Notes: generated from the sequence alone by a model not told the origin. A stretch of 64,000 bases of DNA from Natronomonas salsuginis (GCF_005239135.1 NZ_QKNX01000003.1:186001-250000), one strand, 5' to 3'. Counted from the stretch's first letter, positions 46,099-54,361 are shown. A program made the numbers and translations.

Positions 46099-46905
46099 AT
46101 GACGACGGGTTCAGCCGACGAGAGCGCGGAGGCGGTCGCGACCGACGGGGCGACGCTCCGATATGCCGTGTCGGGCGAGGAGAACCGACCCGCGATCGCC
46201 TTCGTCCCGGACGCGGGGTTCGGCCCGTGGGTGTGGGGCTGGCAGGCCCCCGCGCTCGCCGGGCGGTATCGAACCGTCGTGTGCGCGACCCGGGGGACCG
46301 ACGACTCCACTCGGACGGGCCCGTACACCGTCGACCGGTTCGCAGCCGATCTCGAAGCCGTCCTCGCCGACGCGGGGATCCGCCGCGTACACGTCGTCGG
46401 GGCGGGGCTGGGCGGGATGGTCGCGCTCCGATACGCCCGCGAGTACGGCCGCGCAAGATCACTGTCACTGCTCGGCGTGACGGCCTCGGGGGACCGGATC
46501 GACGACGACGCGCTGGCGGCGCTGCACCCCGGCGATCCGGTCGGATTCGAGGCGTCGCTCTCTGCGGCGTTCACCGAGCGATTTCTGGCCGAATCCGGAC
46601 TCGCAGCGCAGATCGCGACGTGGCGGCGAGCCGAGGACGCGACCGGGGAGGCGGCGGCGGGCCACCGGGCGGCTGCCCTCGAGTTCGAAGCCGGAGCGCT
46701 CTACGAACTCACCGTCTCGGCGCTCGTCTGTCACGGCGTCGATGATCCGGTTGTGCCGATAGCCGCAGGCGAGGAGGTGGCCGAAAAGCTGCCACGGGGG
46801 CGGTTCGAGGCCGTCGAGGGGAAACGGTGCTGTTACGTCGAACACGCGTCGGCAGTGACGGACGCGATAGACGGCTTCGTCGATCGAATCGAATCCGGTG
46901 TGTGA
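46099..46905 (+). CDS. Alpha/beta hydrolase fold protein lacking the usual nucleophile
   Basis: A 268-residue alpha/beta hydrolase-like protein: GFGPWVWGWQAPALAGRYR, the elbow VVGAGLGGMVALRYA and late LVCHGVDDPVVP with the usual acid Asp, then a His in EHASAVTDAIDGF. The nucleophile position of G-x-S-x-G is glycine here (GAGLG), so the enzyme may be inactive or use another mechanism. An ATG at 46084 would add five residues. Possible role as ligand-binding protein is inference. Confidence 0.82.
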   Translation: MTTGSADESAEAVATDGATLRYAVSGEENRPAIAFVPDAGFGPWVWGWQAPALAGRYRTVVCATRGTDDSTRTGPYTVDRFAADLEAVLADAGIRRVHVVGAGLGGMVALRYAREYGRARSLSLLGVTASGDRIDDDALAALHPGDPVGFEASLSAAFTERFLAESGLAAQIATWRRAEDATGEAAAGHRAAALEFEAGALYELTVSALVCHGVDDPVVPIAAGEEVAEKLPRGRFEAVEGKRCCYVEHASAVTDAIDGFVDRIESGV

Positions 46906-46997
46906 TTCGCACAGCGAAAGCTCGCGAGCGGAAGCGAACCCGCGTCCGAAAACTTACACCACGTCGGGCACAAGCTAGCGGACAAACAAGACCGATT

Positions 46998-47611
46998 ATG
47001 GGACAGAATCTGCGAGGCGTGGTCGTGTACGGAAGTTTGCTCGTGCCTCTCGAACTCCGCGAGTGGTTAGACGGTGTCGAAAATCGGGCAAGCCGGGTCA
47101 AAGTGTCCGGATTCGAGCGGGTTTTTGATGCGGAAGCCGAGCAACGGGAGACAAGCGGTACGCGGCGTGCGGTACTCAACCTGCACGAACGCGAGGAGAG
47201 CTGGTTCAACGGGCTGTTGATCCCGAGGCTTGATCCGAAGGAGTACGAGGCGTACGTGACCCGCGAGACGGGCTACGAGTTCGGCGAGGTCGACGCCGAT
47301 CGTATCACCCCGTATGTCGACGAAGCAGCCACCGTCGATGTGGATTCGGATCCCATCGTCGCAGTGAACGCGCCTGCGAGCAACGGGATCCGTCCGGTTC
47401 CCTCGTACCTGAAGAACTGTTTAAAAGGGGCGAGCTACTGGGGATCGAATTTTTACGACGATTTTCTCGACTCGACGAGGCTCACGTCGGGCCGATCGCT
47501 GAGATCGTACGTCGAATCGACCCGAAAGGGGCGCTCACGACCCGGGTCGAAGACGAAGCGGCCGTCGTGACGCTCGATACGCCCGATGTCGCCGCGACTA
47601 TCACCGCGTGA
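46998..47611 (+). pseudogene. Gamma-glutamylcyclotransferase-like protein with a 3' frameshift
   Basis: The first 155 codons resemble an AIG2/gamma-glutamylcyclotransferase-like fold (VVVYGSLLVP at the start; YLKNCLKGASYWGSNFYDDF late). After codon 157 the frame continues as a basic tail to a TGA at 47568. The -1 frame from 47474 is instead acidic and protein-like (DEAHVGPIAEIVRR, then LDTPDVAATITA) and runs to 47609. A 5-bp repeat CTCGA CTCGA at 47466-47475 sits exactly at the break; removing one copy joins the two frames as DFLDEAHVG. The intact protein would be about 202 residues. Confidence 0.7.
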
Positions 47612-47639
47612 CTTTCTGTCGTTCCGGCCATAATAAAAG

Positions 47640-48968
47640 CTATATAATAAACACGGACATGGCGAGCACGGTCAACGCGAGACCGCCATCCTGTAATACC
47701 CCCCCTGGGACGGGCGTCTCGAGCGTTCCGAGCCAGGCGTACAGACGGGTGAAAAGTGGTTCCCCGCCAACGAGGACGCCGATGATACCGAAGACGGAAA
47801 GCGTGATCCGATTGATCGCGGTGTAGCTCATATCCCGTCGGATATCGACGACATCGTTTATGCAGGCGTACGTTTTCCGCCGCTCGGTCGTCGGAAGGTA
47901 GATCTCGTTCGTGGTGTTCACCCGGGTATCGGTATCCGTCCGATCCGAAAGGGAGCCGTTATTATCTGGAATCGAGTCGGCGTCGGAGTTGGAGTTCGAG
48001 TCGGCGTTAGCGACGATTTCGGGCGACTCAGCGGGCGGTGTCAGGCACCGCAAAGGATGCTTTAGCCCGTTCCACTCGACGACGAGTCGGTCGCCCTCGG
48101 AGATGCCGAGGAGCTGTTGGGTCTCTTCGTCGACTCTCGCGATCCCGCGCTCCTCATCTCGGTCGTATCCGGGACGCACCTCCGCGTTGATCCGCTTGAA
48201 ACCGACAAATTTCGAGAGGATCTTCGTCCACGCGGAGCGGGCGATTCCCCGAGTTGCGGGCGCTGGAAGGATAGCTTGAACCGGAGTTCGAACGCCAACT
48301 CGGGCCGTATCGATCGTCTCGTGGTTTACCTGATCGACGGATTTCCGATCGAGCATCTGCCGAACAACGTTACTTATCGCGATGTGATTTCGATCGATCC
48401 GATCCAACGTCTTCACAATGAGTCTGATTCGTGCGCCGTTCTGCAGGTTGTACACCTCGATTGGTTGGTCTTCGCTCCAGGGGCTTTCGCCGAGGTCGGT
48501 CGGGTTCATGTAGCAGGTCGACAGATCCGTTTCGACGAACGCGGGTAGCCGGAGGGCGATGTACTCGCGTGATCGCGTCGCTTCCCGCGCCGTTTCGTGT
48601 GGAGCGACCTCGATATCCGCGTGTCCGCTATCCGTCTCCTCGAGAACGTCTTTTTGAAGGCTCGATTTCAACAGCGCCGTCGGTCCGTCAGAGTCGGGTG
48701 AAAACCCGTCCGCGAACGGGAGCGCGTACACCGGCGGAGGCTCTTCGTCACGATGTCCCCCCGACCGTTGGTCGCCGACTGCCGGACGAATGTAGACGTA
48801 ATTGTATGGTTCGATCCCGAGGCTATCGAACGTCTCCTGCGCGAGCAAGAGTACGTGTTGAAACTTATCAACGTCGCGGCAGTATATGTTCGAGCCGAAA
48901 TCTTCGATCTCGCCGATCGTGACCGTTGCCGTCCGAGTTTCGTCGGCTGATTCGGTCGCTTCGTTCAT
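47640..48968 (-). CDS. Membrane-anchored protein of unknown function with beta-barrel-like region
   Basis: A 442-residue protein I do not recognise. The start at 48968 (MNEATESADETRTATV) fits an acidic N-terminus. Residues 20-250 are mixed alpha/beta. Residues about 285-335 (RPGYDRDEERGIARVDEE, LGISEGDRLVVEWNG) look like the N-terminal double-psi barrel region of CDC48-type proteins. A low-complexity linker (SNSNSDADSIPDNNG) follows, then two C-terminal hydrophobic helices (about 400-418 and 425-442) after a conserved-looking DVVDIRRDMSYTAINRI. The gene ends with the second helix, so the tail is in the membrane. Confidence 0.72.
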   Translation of the reverse strand: MNEATESADETRTATVTIGEIEDFGSNIYCRDVDKFQHVLLLAQETFDSLGIEPYNYVYIRPAVGDQRSGGHRDEEPPPVYALPFADGFSPDSDGPTALLKSSLQKDVLEETDSGHADIEVAPHETAREATRSREYIALRLPAFVETDLSTCYMNPTDLGESPWSEDQPIEVYNLQNGARIRLIVKTLDRIDRNHIAISNVVRQMLDRKSVDQVNHETIDTARVGVRTPVQAILPAPATRGIARSAWTKILSKFVGFKRINAEVRPGYDRDEERGIARVDEETQQLLGISEGDRLVVEWNGLKHPLRCLTPPAESPEIVANADSNSNSDADSIPDNNGSLSDRTDTDTRVNTTNEIYLPTTERRKTYACINDVVDIRRDMSYTAINRITLSVFGIIGVLVGGEPLFTRLYAWLGTLETPVPGGVLQDGGLALTVLAMSVFII

Positions 48969-49132
48969 CGAGGAATGACAGTCCGTTGAAGCCGTTTGAG
49001 TCCCCCAGTAATCAATATTTTCAGGGCGACGTTGAACTGAAAGTACATCGAACCCGACAGTTTCTTCGTGCGAGATCCGGGGCACGAATCGCCGTTCAGA
49101 GTGTTTTTGTCGCTTCGAACCAATGAGCGTGT

Positions 49133-50293
49133 ATGTTGGATTACTTCGATCTCGGGTCGGATCTGACGGAAGAAGAACGCATGGTCCGCGATACCGCCCG
49201 GCAGTTCGTCGACGAGAAGGTCAAACCAGACGTCGGTGAGCACTGGATCGAGGGCACCTTCCCGAAAGAGCTCATCACCGAGATGGGCGGATTGGGCTTT
49301 TACGCGCCGAACCTCGACGGCTACGGCCTGCCGGATCTCTCCCAGCGGGCGTACGGTATCCTGATGCAGGAGTTGGAGGCCGGCGATTCGGGGCTCCGGT
49401 CGATGGCCTCCGTGCAGGGCGCGCTCGTCATGTACCCGATCCACGCCTTCGGGTCCGACGAACAAAAGGAGGAGTACCTCTGGGACCTCGGCACCGGTGA
49501 GAAGGTCGGGTGTTTCGGCCTGACCGAACCCGAACACGGCTCGAACCCCTCCGGAATGGAGACCCACGCCGAGAAGGACGGCGACGAGTACGTTCTCAAT
49601 GGCGCGAAGACGTGGATCACCAACTCCCCGATCGCCGACGTGGCGATCGTCTGGGCGAAGGACCGCTCCGACGACGACACCGTCCGCGGCTTCCTCGTCG
49701 ACACGGACGTAGACGGCGTGAGCACGAACAAGATCGACGAGAAGCTCTCGCTTCGGGCGTCGATCACCGGCGAGATCGGGCTCAACGACGTCCGCGTGAA
49801 CGAGTCTGACGTACTCCCCGAGGTGGCGGGGATGAAAGGTCCCCTGTCGTGTCTCACGCAGGCGCGCTACGGCATCGCTTGGGGCGCGATCGGCGCGGCG
49901 CGCGACTGCTTCGAGACCGCCCGCCAGTACGCCATCGATCGCGAGCAGTTCGGCGGTCCGATCGGACGGTTCCAGCTCCAACAGGACAAGCTTGCGGAGA
50001 TGGCCACTCAGATCACGCTGGCGCAACTGCTCGCCGACCGGCTGGCCGAACTGAAAGAGCGTGGCGAGATGCGCCCCCAGCACGTCTCGATGGCCAAGCG
50101 CAACAACGTCCGGATGGCGCGCGATCAGTCACGGATCGCCCGCGAGATGCTCGGCGGCAACGGCATCACTGCCGACTACTCGCCGATGCGACACATGGCG
50201 AACCTCGAGACCGTCTACACCTACGAGGGAACCCACGACATCCACACGCTGATTCTCGGCGAGGACCTCACCGGACTGCAGGCGTACCAGTAA
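49133..50293 (+). CDS. Acyl-CoA dehydrogenase, glutaryl-CoA dehydrogenase-like
   Basis: A 386-residue FAD enzyme. Signature blocks are CFGLTEPEHGSNPSGMET (FAD and substrate binding), TWITNSPIADVAIVWAK, ARYGIAWGAIGAARDCFE, DREQFGGPIGRFQLQQ and, at the end, YEGTHDIHTLILG with the catalytic glutamate in the position used by glutaryl-CoA dehydrogenases. An Arg at the substrate carboxylate site cannot be judged with confidence. It likely serves lysine or aromatic degradation, or a related acyl-CoA. Confidence 0.92.
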   Translation: MLDYFDLGSDLTEEERMVRDTARQFVDEKVKPDVGEHWIEGTFPKELITEMGGLGFYAPNLDGYGLPDLSQRAYGILMQELEAGDSGLRSMASVQGALVMYPIHAFGSDEQKEEYLWDLGTGEKVGCFGLTEPEHGSNPSGMETHAEKDGDEYVLNGAKTWITNSPIADVAIVWAKDRSDDDTVRGFLVDTDVDGVSTNKIDEKLSLRASITGEIGLNDVRVNESDVLPEVAGMKGPLSCLTQARYGIAWGAIGAARDCFETARQYAIDREQFGGPIGRFQLQQDKLAEMATQITLAQLLADRLAELKERGEMRPQHVSMAKRNNVRMARDQSRIAREMLGGNGITADYSPMRHMANLETVYTYEGTHDIHTLILGEDLTGLQAYQ

Positions 50294-50303
50294 CGCGGCG
50301 GAG

Positions 50304-51089
50304 CTATTCCGTTTCGAGCGCCTCGAACGTCTTTTCTGCCCACCGGACCGCAAAGGCGGCACCGTGCCGATCGTAGGCTGGACTGTCCAGCGCGACGAAC
50401 GGCGTCGGGATCTCGATATCGTGTTTGACGGCGCTACAGGCGAGTTCGGCGGCGTCGGAGAAGCTGGTTCGACCGAGCGCGACATCCCCCGAGAGCCCCG
50501 AGAGCCCGGGTTCGAGCCGTTCGCCGGCGTCGACCCACTCGGCGTGCAGCGCGGGGAGTTCGTCGGCCCAGCCGGCGAAGATCGGCCGCGTCGACCGGCC
50601 GACGGAGGCAGTGAAGAGGGCGGCCGCGAGCTGATACGTGTCGGCCGGCGAGAGCGGCACCGCCTCGGCGAGTTCGCGGTAGTCGTCCTCGAAGAAGCCA
50701 AGGAAGTGTTCCGGGCCGCCGAGGCCGATTTCGACGAGCGCTTCGGCGATCAAAAAGTCGATGAACCCCTCGGGGGATCCTTCGAGCCGCGGCTTGACGA
50801 GGACGACCGGGGGCGTCGTCTGACGGGTCCACACGACGCCGCCGTCGCCGGGCGCACCGATCGTGAACTCATTGCCAGCGATGCGATAGAGCGTCTCCGG
50901 AGCGTCTTCGGGGAGCCACGACTCGTCGTACGAGAGCGGCTCGACCCCATCCGTGACCGCGAGGAGGTTCTCCACGACCGACGGCGGTAGCGTTTCGAAG
51001 TCGCCGCGGGCATCGAACACGAGCGCCGACGGCGCGTGCGAGCGCCGCAGCTCGTCGAGTTCGCCCGAGAGCGTCCGTTCGTCGAACAT
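50304..51089 (-). CDS. Conserved haloarchaeal protein (possibly DUF7089)
   Basis: A 261-residue soluble protein. Conserved-looking stretches are APSALVFDARGDFETLPP, EFTIGAPGDGGVVWTRQTTP and VLVKPRLEGSPEGFIDFLIAEALVEIG, GPEHFLGFFEDDYREL, and AAELACSAVKHDIEIPTPF. I think it is the DUF7089 family but cannot verify this. There is no catalytic motif. It is preceded by a 29-residue membrane peptide whose stop overlaps its ATG. Confidence 0.75.
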   Translation of the reverse strand: MFDERTLSGELDELRRSHAPSALVFDARGDFETLPPSVVENLLAVTDGVEPLSYDESWLPEDAPETLYRIAGNEFTIGAPGDGGVVWTRQTTPPVVLVKPRLEGSPEGFIDFLIAEALVEIGLGGPEHFLGFFEDDYRELAEAVPLSPADTYQLAAALFTASVGRSTRPIFAGWADELPALHAEWVDAGERLEPGLSGLSGDVALGRTSFSDAAELACSAVKHDIEIPTPFVALDSPAYDRHGAAFAVRWAEKTFEALETE

Positions 51090-51178
51090 CAGACGGCGGC
51101 GATGCCGGCGAGTAGCACCAATCCGAGGACGACGGCGACGCCGATGGTTCCGAGAACGACTTTTGTGGCCTGACTCAT
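51089..51178 (-). CDS. 29-residue single-helix membrane peptide
   Basis: An ORF of 29 codons: MSQATKVVLG followed by one hydrophobic helix (IGVAVVLGLVLLAGIAAV). Its TGA shares one base with the ATG of the downstream gene (TGATG), so they are translationally coupled. Such tiny membrane proteins are found in haloarchaea but usually go unannotated. Confidence 0.6.
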   Translation of the reverse strand: MSQATKVVLGTIGVAVVLGLVLLAGIAAV

Positions 51179-51249
51179 ACCCCGGGGTTCCGCGGCGAGT
51201 GATTTAAAGACTTCAGTTCGTCGCGGTGAGAGCGTGGAGAGAGACGTAT

Positions 51250-51288
51250 TTCCACGTGAAATGGAGGGGTCACGTGAAACGAGGGAGT
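51250..51288 (+). repeat. ORB element(s) downstream of orc1 (ORB-a)
   Basis: TTTCCACGTGAAATGGAGGGGT at 51250-51271 matches the haloarchaeal origin recognition box (TTTCCA..TGAAA.GAAGGGGT) with one change. A half-copy TCACGTGAAACGAGGGA follows directly at 51271-51287. They lie between the orc1 stop and the 29-residue gene. Confidence 0.65.
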
Positions 51289-51312
51289 TCTCGAAGAATT
51301 CTCCGGCGAACT

Positions 51313-53133
51313 TCAGTTGTCGAAGCGCGCCTGCACGAACGGCTGTGCGTCCTCGACCTCTCCGACGCGCGAATCGGAGAGGAGGACGGCCTCCGTTTCG
51401 TCGAGCGGGACCGAGAGGTTGATCTCCTTCGTTCGGCCGTAGCGCCCCTTCGAGACGACGATCGCGTTGACGATGCCGAGCATGTCGAGTTCGCTTATCA
51501 GGTCGGTGACCCGGCGCTGGGTGAGTACGTCGGCTTCGATCTCCTGACAGAGCCGCTTGTAGATGTTGAACACCTCGCCCGTGTTGATGTTGTGGACGCC
51601 GTTCTTTTCGAGAAGGATCGTCGCGTAGAGGACGAGTTTCGATTGAGTCGGGAGCGTCCGGACCACCTCGACGACGCGGTCGAGTTCGATCTTCTCTTGT
51701 GCCTTCCGGACGTGGGCCTCCTCAACCGTCTCCGTCCGACCGCGTTCGGCGAGCTCGCCCGCGGTCCGCAGCAGGTCGAGCGCGCGACGGGCGTCTCCGT
51801 GTTCCTGTGCGGCAAAGGCGGCACACAGCGGGATAACGTCGTCGGAGAGGGTCGCGGATTTGAACGCGATCTCTGCGCGGTGTTGGAGGATGTCGCGGAG
51901 CTGCGTCGCGTCGTAGGGTGGAAAGACGATCTCTTCCTCGCCGAGGCTCGATTTGACGCGGGGATCGAGAAAGTCCGTGAACTTGAGATCGTTCGAGATG
52001 CCCATGATCGACACCCGAGAGTTGTCGAGTTCGGAGTTCATCCGCGAGAGGTTGTACAGCGTGTCGTCGCCCGACTTCTCGACGAGCTTGTCGATTTCGT
52101 CGAGCATGATCACGACCACGCGCTCGTGGTAGTCGACGGCGTCGAAAAAGGTCGAGTAGACCCGGTCGGTCGGCCACCCGGTCATTGGGACGGGGTCGAA
52201 TTCCTCCAGATCGGATTCGAGGCTCGTGATCTCGTTTTCGACCGCGGCGACGCTGTCGAAGTCCGTGTCGTCGAGTTCAGCCGGGTCCTCCGCAGCTCGA
52301 TCCCGGAGATCGCCGAGTTCTTCGAGACGATTCTCGATGTATCGCCCGTTCTTGTCGATGAACTTGTTCGCGAGCTGTGCGAGGACGCGATACTGCGTGT
52401 CCGTTACCTCGCAGTTTATGTACTCGACCTCACACGGAACCTCGTACTTTTGTGAGGTCGTCTCGAGCTCCTCGCTGACGAACTTCGCGCTGGCGGTCTT
52501 CCCGGTACCGGTCTTCCCGTAGATGAGGATGTTCGATGGCGTCTCCCCGCGCAAGGCAGTGACGAGGATCGTTGCCATGTTATTGATCTGCTCCTCGCGA
52601 TGCGGGAGTTTGTGCGGCGTGTACGACGGTCGGAGGACCTCCTTGTTCTCGAAGATCGGCTCACCTTCGAGAAGATCGTCGAAGAGTCCCCTCGACGCCT
52701 CGTCGGCCTCGCCGGAATCGTCGGCGTCGGAGTCGAGATCGAGATCCTCGAGGTCGACATCCCCGGAGAAGCCGTCGATCGAGCCAACTTCGCCGGAAGC
52801 GGGGGCCTCGGGACTGGGGCCGCCCCCATCTGACTCCGTTTGTGTGCCCTCGGAGACGGACGACGACGGCTCGCCAGACCCCTTCGTTTCGGGTGGAGAA
52901 CCACCCGACTGCGTGGCGGAGTCGGGACCGTCGACCGACGGATCGAGCGCGGCGGCGGTGTCAGAATCGGCTGCGTCTGCTCGTGCGTCTATATTGTTAT
53001 CGATATCCGAAGTATCGCCATCTGAAGTATCACCATCTGAAGTATCGCCATCCGAACCGCTCTCCGACGCCTCGTCCGAACTGTCCCCACGTGTGCCATC
53101 TTCCGGCGTTCGTTTGCCCATATCGTCGTCCAT
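51313..53133 (-). CDS. orc1: Orc1/Cdc6 origin-binding replication initiator (long form)
   Basis: A 606-residue initiator. The first 155 residues are a disordered acidic extension with tandem GDTSD repeats; the AAA+ domain starts near 180 with Walker A YGKTGTGKTASAKF, Walker B VIMLDEIDKLVE, sensor GISNDLKF and RRALDLLRTAGELAE, and the C-terminal winged helix ends the chain. Two long inserts (about 285-330, DLRDRAAEDPAELDD) separate Walker A from B. The ATG at 53133 is preferred over the upstream GTG because it abuts an ORB outside the gene. It is the partner of the adjacent origin. Confidence 0.95.
   Translation of the reverse strand: MDDDMGKRTPEDGTRGDSSDEASESGSDGDTSDGDTSDGDTSDIDNNIDARADAADSDTAAALDPSVDGPDSATQSGGSPPETKGSGEPSSSVSEGTQTESDGGGPSPEAPASGEVGSIDGFSGDVDLEDLDLDSDADDSGEADEASRGLFDDLLEGEPIFENKEVLRPSYTPHKLPHREEQINNMATILVTALRGETPSNILIYGKTGTGKTASAKFVSEELETTSQKYEVPCEVEYINCEVTDTQYRVLAQLANKFIDKNGRYIENRLEELGDLRDRAAEDPAELDDTDFDSVAAVENEITSLESDLEEFDPVPMTGWPTDRVYSTFFDAVDYHERVVVIMLDEIDKLVEKSGDDTLYNLSRMNSELDNSRVSIMGISNDLKFTDFLDPRVKSSLGEEEIVFPPYDATQLRDILQHRAEIAFKSATLSDDVIPLCAAFAAQEHGDARRALDLLRTAGELAERGRTETVEEAHVRKAQEKIELDRVVEVVRTLPTQSKLVLYATILLEKNGVHNINTGEVFNIYKRLCQEIEADVLTQRRVTDLISELDMLGIVNAIVVSKGRYGRTKEINLSVPLDETEAVLLSDSRVGEVEDAQPFVQARFDN
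52878..52900 (-). repeat. ORB element inside the orc1 coding region (ORB-b)
   Basis: On the minus strand CTCCACCCGAAACGAAGGGGT, a close match to the ORB core. It encodes SPPETKGS in the disordered N-terminal extension of Orc1. Confidence 0.7.
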
Positions 53134-53146
53134 TATTTGTGCGCGC

Positions 53147-53167
53147 ACCCCTTCATTTCAGGTGGAG
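53147..53167 (-). repeat. ORB element at the orc1 start (ORB-c)
   Basis: Minus strand CTCCACCTGAAATGAAGGGGT, directly upstream of the orc1 ATG. The G-run points towards the gene. It overlaps the promoter, so binding of Orc1 would also repress its own gene; that is inference. Confidence 0.75.
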
Positions 53168-53570
53168 CCGGTCCCACGCGACGTGCGAACGGATGGATTA
53201 CGGCGTCTCAGTCCCGATTAGATCGGCGTAGACGAATCCATCTAGTCCACTTGATGCAGTCGAATCGATAGTCGAACATCCAATTAAAGTTTTCCATAGT
53301 TCGGGCGGCCGTTTGCGGGTCGGGTAGTCACGGACGCGGTTCAGGGCATCGTGGATCGCTCCGTGGGAGCGCGTCGCATCCATCGGGGAAGTCTCGTTCG
53401 GGACGTCGAGTCGAAGCCGGTGTGGCATCCGAAAGCGCAGCGAGAGCTGTACCGGGATCGGCGGGAAGCGGGTGGGAAACAGGTAGGGAGTCGATAGAGA
53501 GGCGGTGGGGATAAAAAGCGGATGAAGTGGTTGTCGAGAGGAGAGAGACGGTTCAGAGACAGACGAAGGG

Positions 53571-53650
53571 CGGACGAGAGGCGGCCGAGGGATGGACAAG
53601 GGGTGGTCGAGAGGCGGCCGAGGGATAGACGAGGGGTGGTCGAGGGGTGG
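53571..53650. repeat. 33-bp GC-rich tandem repeat in the origin
   Basis: Two near-identical 33-bp units (53571-53603, 53604-53636), each with GAGAGGCGGCCGAGGGAT then GACRAGGGG, and a partial third. The minus strand frame gives a proline-rich repeat peptide, which is not evidence of a gene. Confidence 0.8.
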
Positions 53651-53709
53651 ATTGTCGATTCTACGTGGGTTCCAGGTGATGCAGGGGAAACGGGGGTGAT
53701 TACCCCCAC

Positions 53710-53731
53710 ACCCCTTTGTTTCGGGTGGAGA
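53710..53731 (-). repeat. ORB element left of the AT-rich zone (ORB-d)
   Basis: Minus strand TCTCCACCCGAAACAAAGGGGT, about 35-40 bases left of the AT-rich zone and inverted with respect to ORB-e on its right. Confidence 0.85.
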
Positions 53732-53766
53732 GGCAGAGAGATGGGGTGGGGGTTGAGTGCGTCTTA

Positions 53767-53935
53767 CGTATTTAACGAGAAACATTTATAATATATACCT
53801 TAGAATAGCATCCGTACTGGGGGAAATTAGAGCTGAGTATGTATCTAGCAACTAGTATTAAAACTAGAAGAATAACCAAAGCTAATAATTATAACTAGAA
53901 ACTATTCTACTCTAGCTTCGATTATTAATCCCGAC
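53767..53935. other. AT-rich DNA unwinding element
   Basis: About 170 bases with a clear drop in GC in a GC-rich genome, rich in TATAATATA, CTAGAAG and TAATAATTATAA tracts. It is bounded by inverted ORBs and has no open frame, so it is the likely duplex-unwinding element where Orc1-directed melting begins. Confidence 0.85.
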
Positions 53936-53979
53936 CTCCCGACTCTCGGGAGAAAACACCCGCCGTACCCCTCTTGTCC

Positions 53980-54001
53980 GTTCCACACGAAATGAAGGGG
54001 T
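53980..54001 (+). repeat. ORB element right of the AT-rich zone (ORB-e)
   Basis: GTTCCACACGAAATGAAGGGGT followed by GGGGG. Same core as ORB-d in opposite orientation. Confidence 0.85.
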
Positions 54002-54361
54002 GGGGGGCTTCCGATCGCATCTTCGGCCGTCTCGGCCGTCGGTAGGAGACTCGCGAGACTCGCTTTTCGTCCTTGTTTATTCTCACGCTCTGCTTTCCCC
54101 CGGTTATCGCCGGTTTCCGGTTACCGGGAATTTCCTGCCAGTTAACCGTGATCCGTCACGCTTGTCGCAACTATTCCACTCACTGACTCGTTTCATTATC
54201 GACCATCGGCAGCCGCTCGCGTTTCACCGCCGCTAACCGCTCGTTTGACTGCTGTGGTATCGTGCGACGCTCGTCTGACACACAGTTAAGTGAATGCGGT
54301 ATGGTACTACGTGCAGAGCGACTCCGATTTCGAGTCGAAATCGGGGCCGCGGGAGGATGAT

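Larger units (their letters stand above)
53134..54361. other. oriC: Chromosomal replication origin region (oriC, orc1-associated)
   Basis: A 1.2-kb gap with no convincing gene between orc1 and oapA. It holds three ORBs (53147, 53710 in one orientation, 53980 in the other), a GC-rich 33-bp tandem repeat (53571-53650) and a sharp AT-rich zone (53767-53935) flanked by the inverted ORBs, the standard design of a haloarchaeal origin next to cdc6. A minus-strand frame at 53198-53383 (61 codons, MDATRSHGAIHDALNRV) is the only coding candidate, with low support. The right part (54010-54361) has no further repeat I can see. Confidence 0.88.

Noticed and set aside
52985-53060. 15-bp coding repeats GATACTTC(A/G)GATGGC at the orc1 5' end considered as iterons
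   Set aside because: They are in frame, encode GDTSD repeats in the disordered extension, and resemble no ORB; expansion of a low-complexity peptide explains them.
53198-53785. 195-codon minus-strand frame over the origin
   Set aside because: It is mainly a proline-rich translation of tandem repeats and ORBs. Only the last 61 codons look even slightly protein-like, so I did not list it as a gene.
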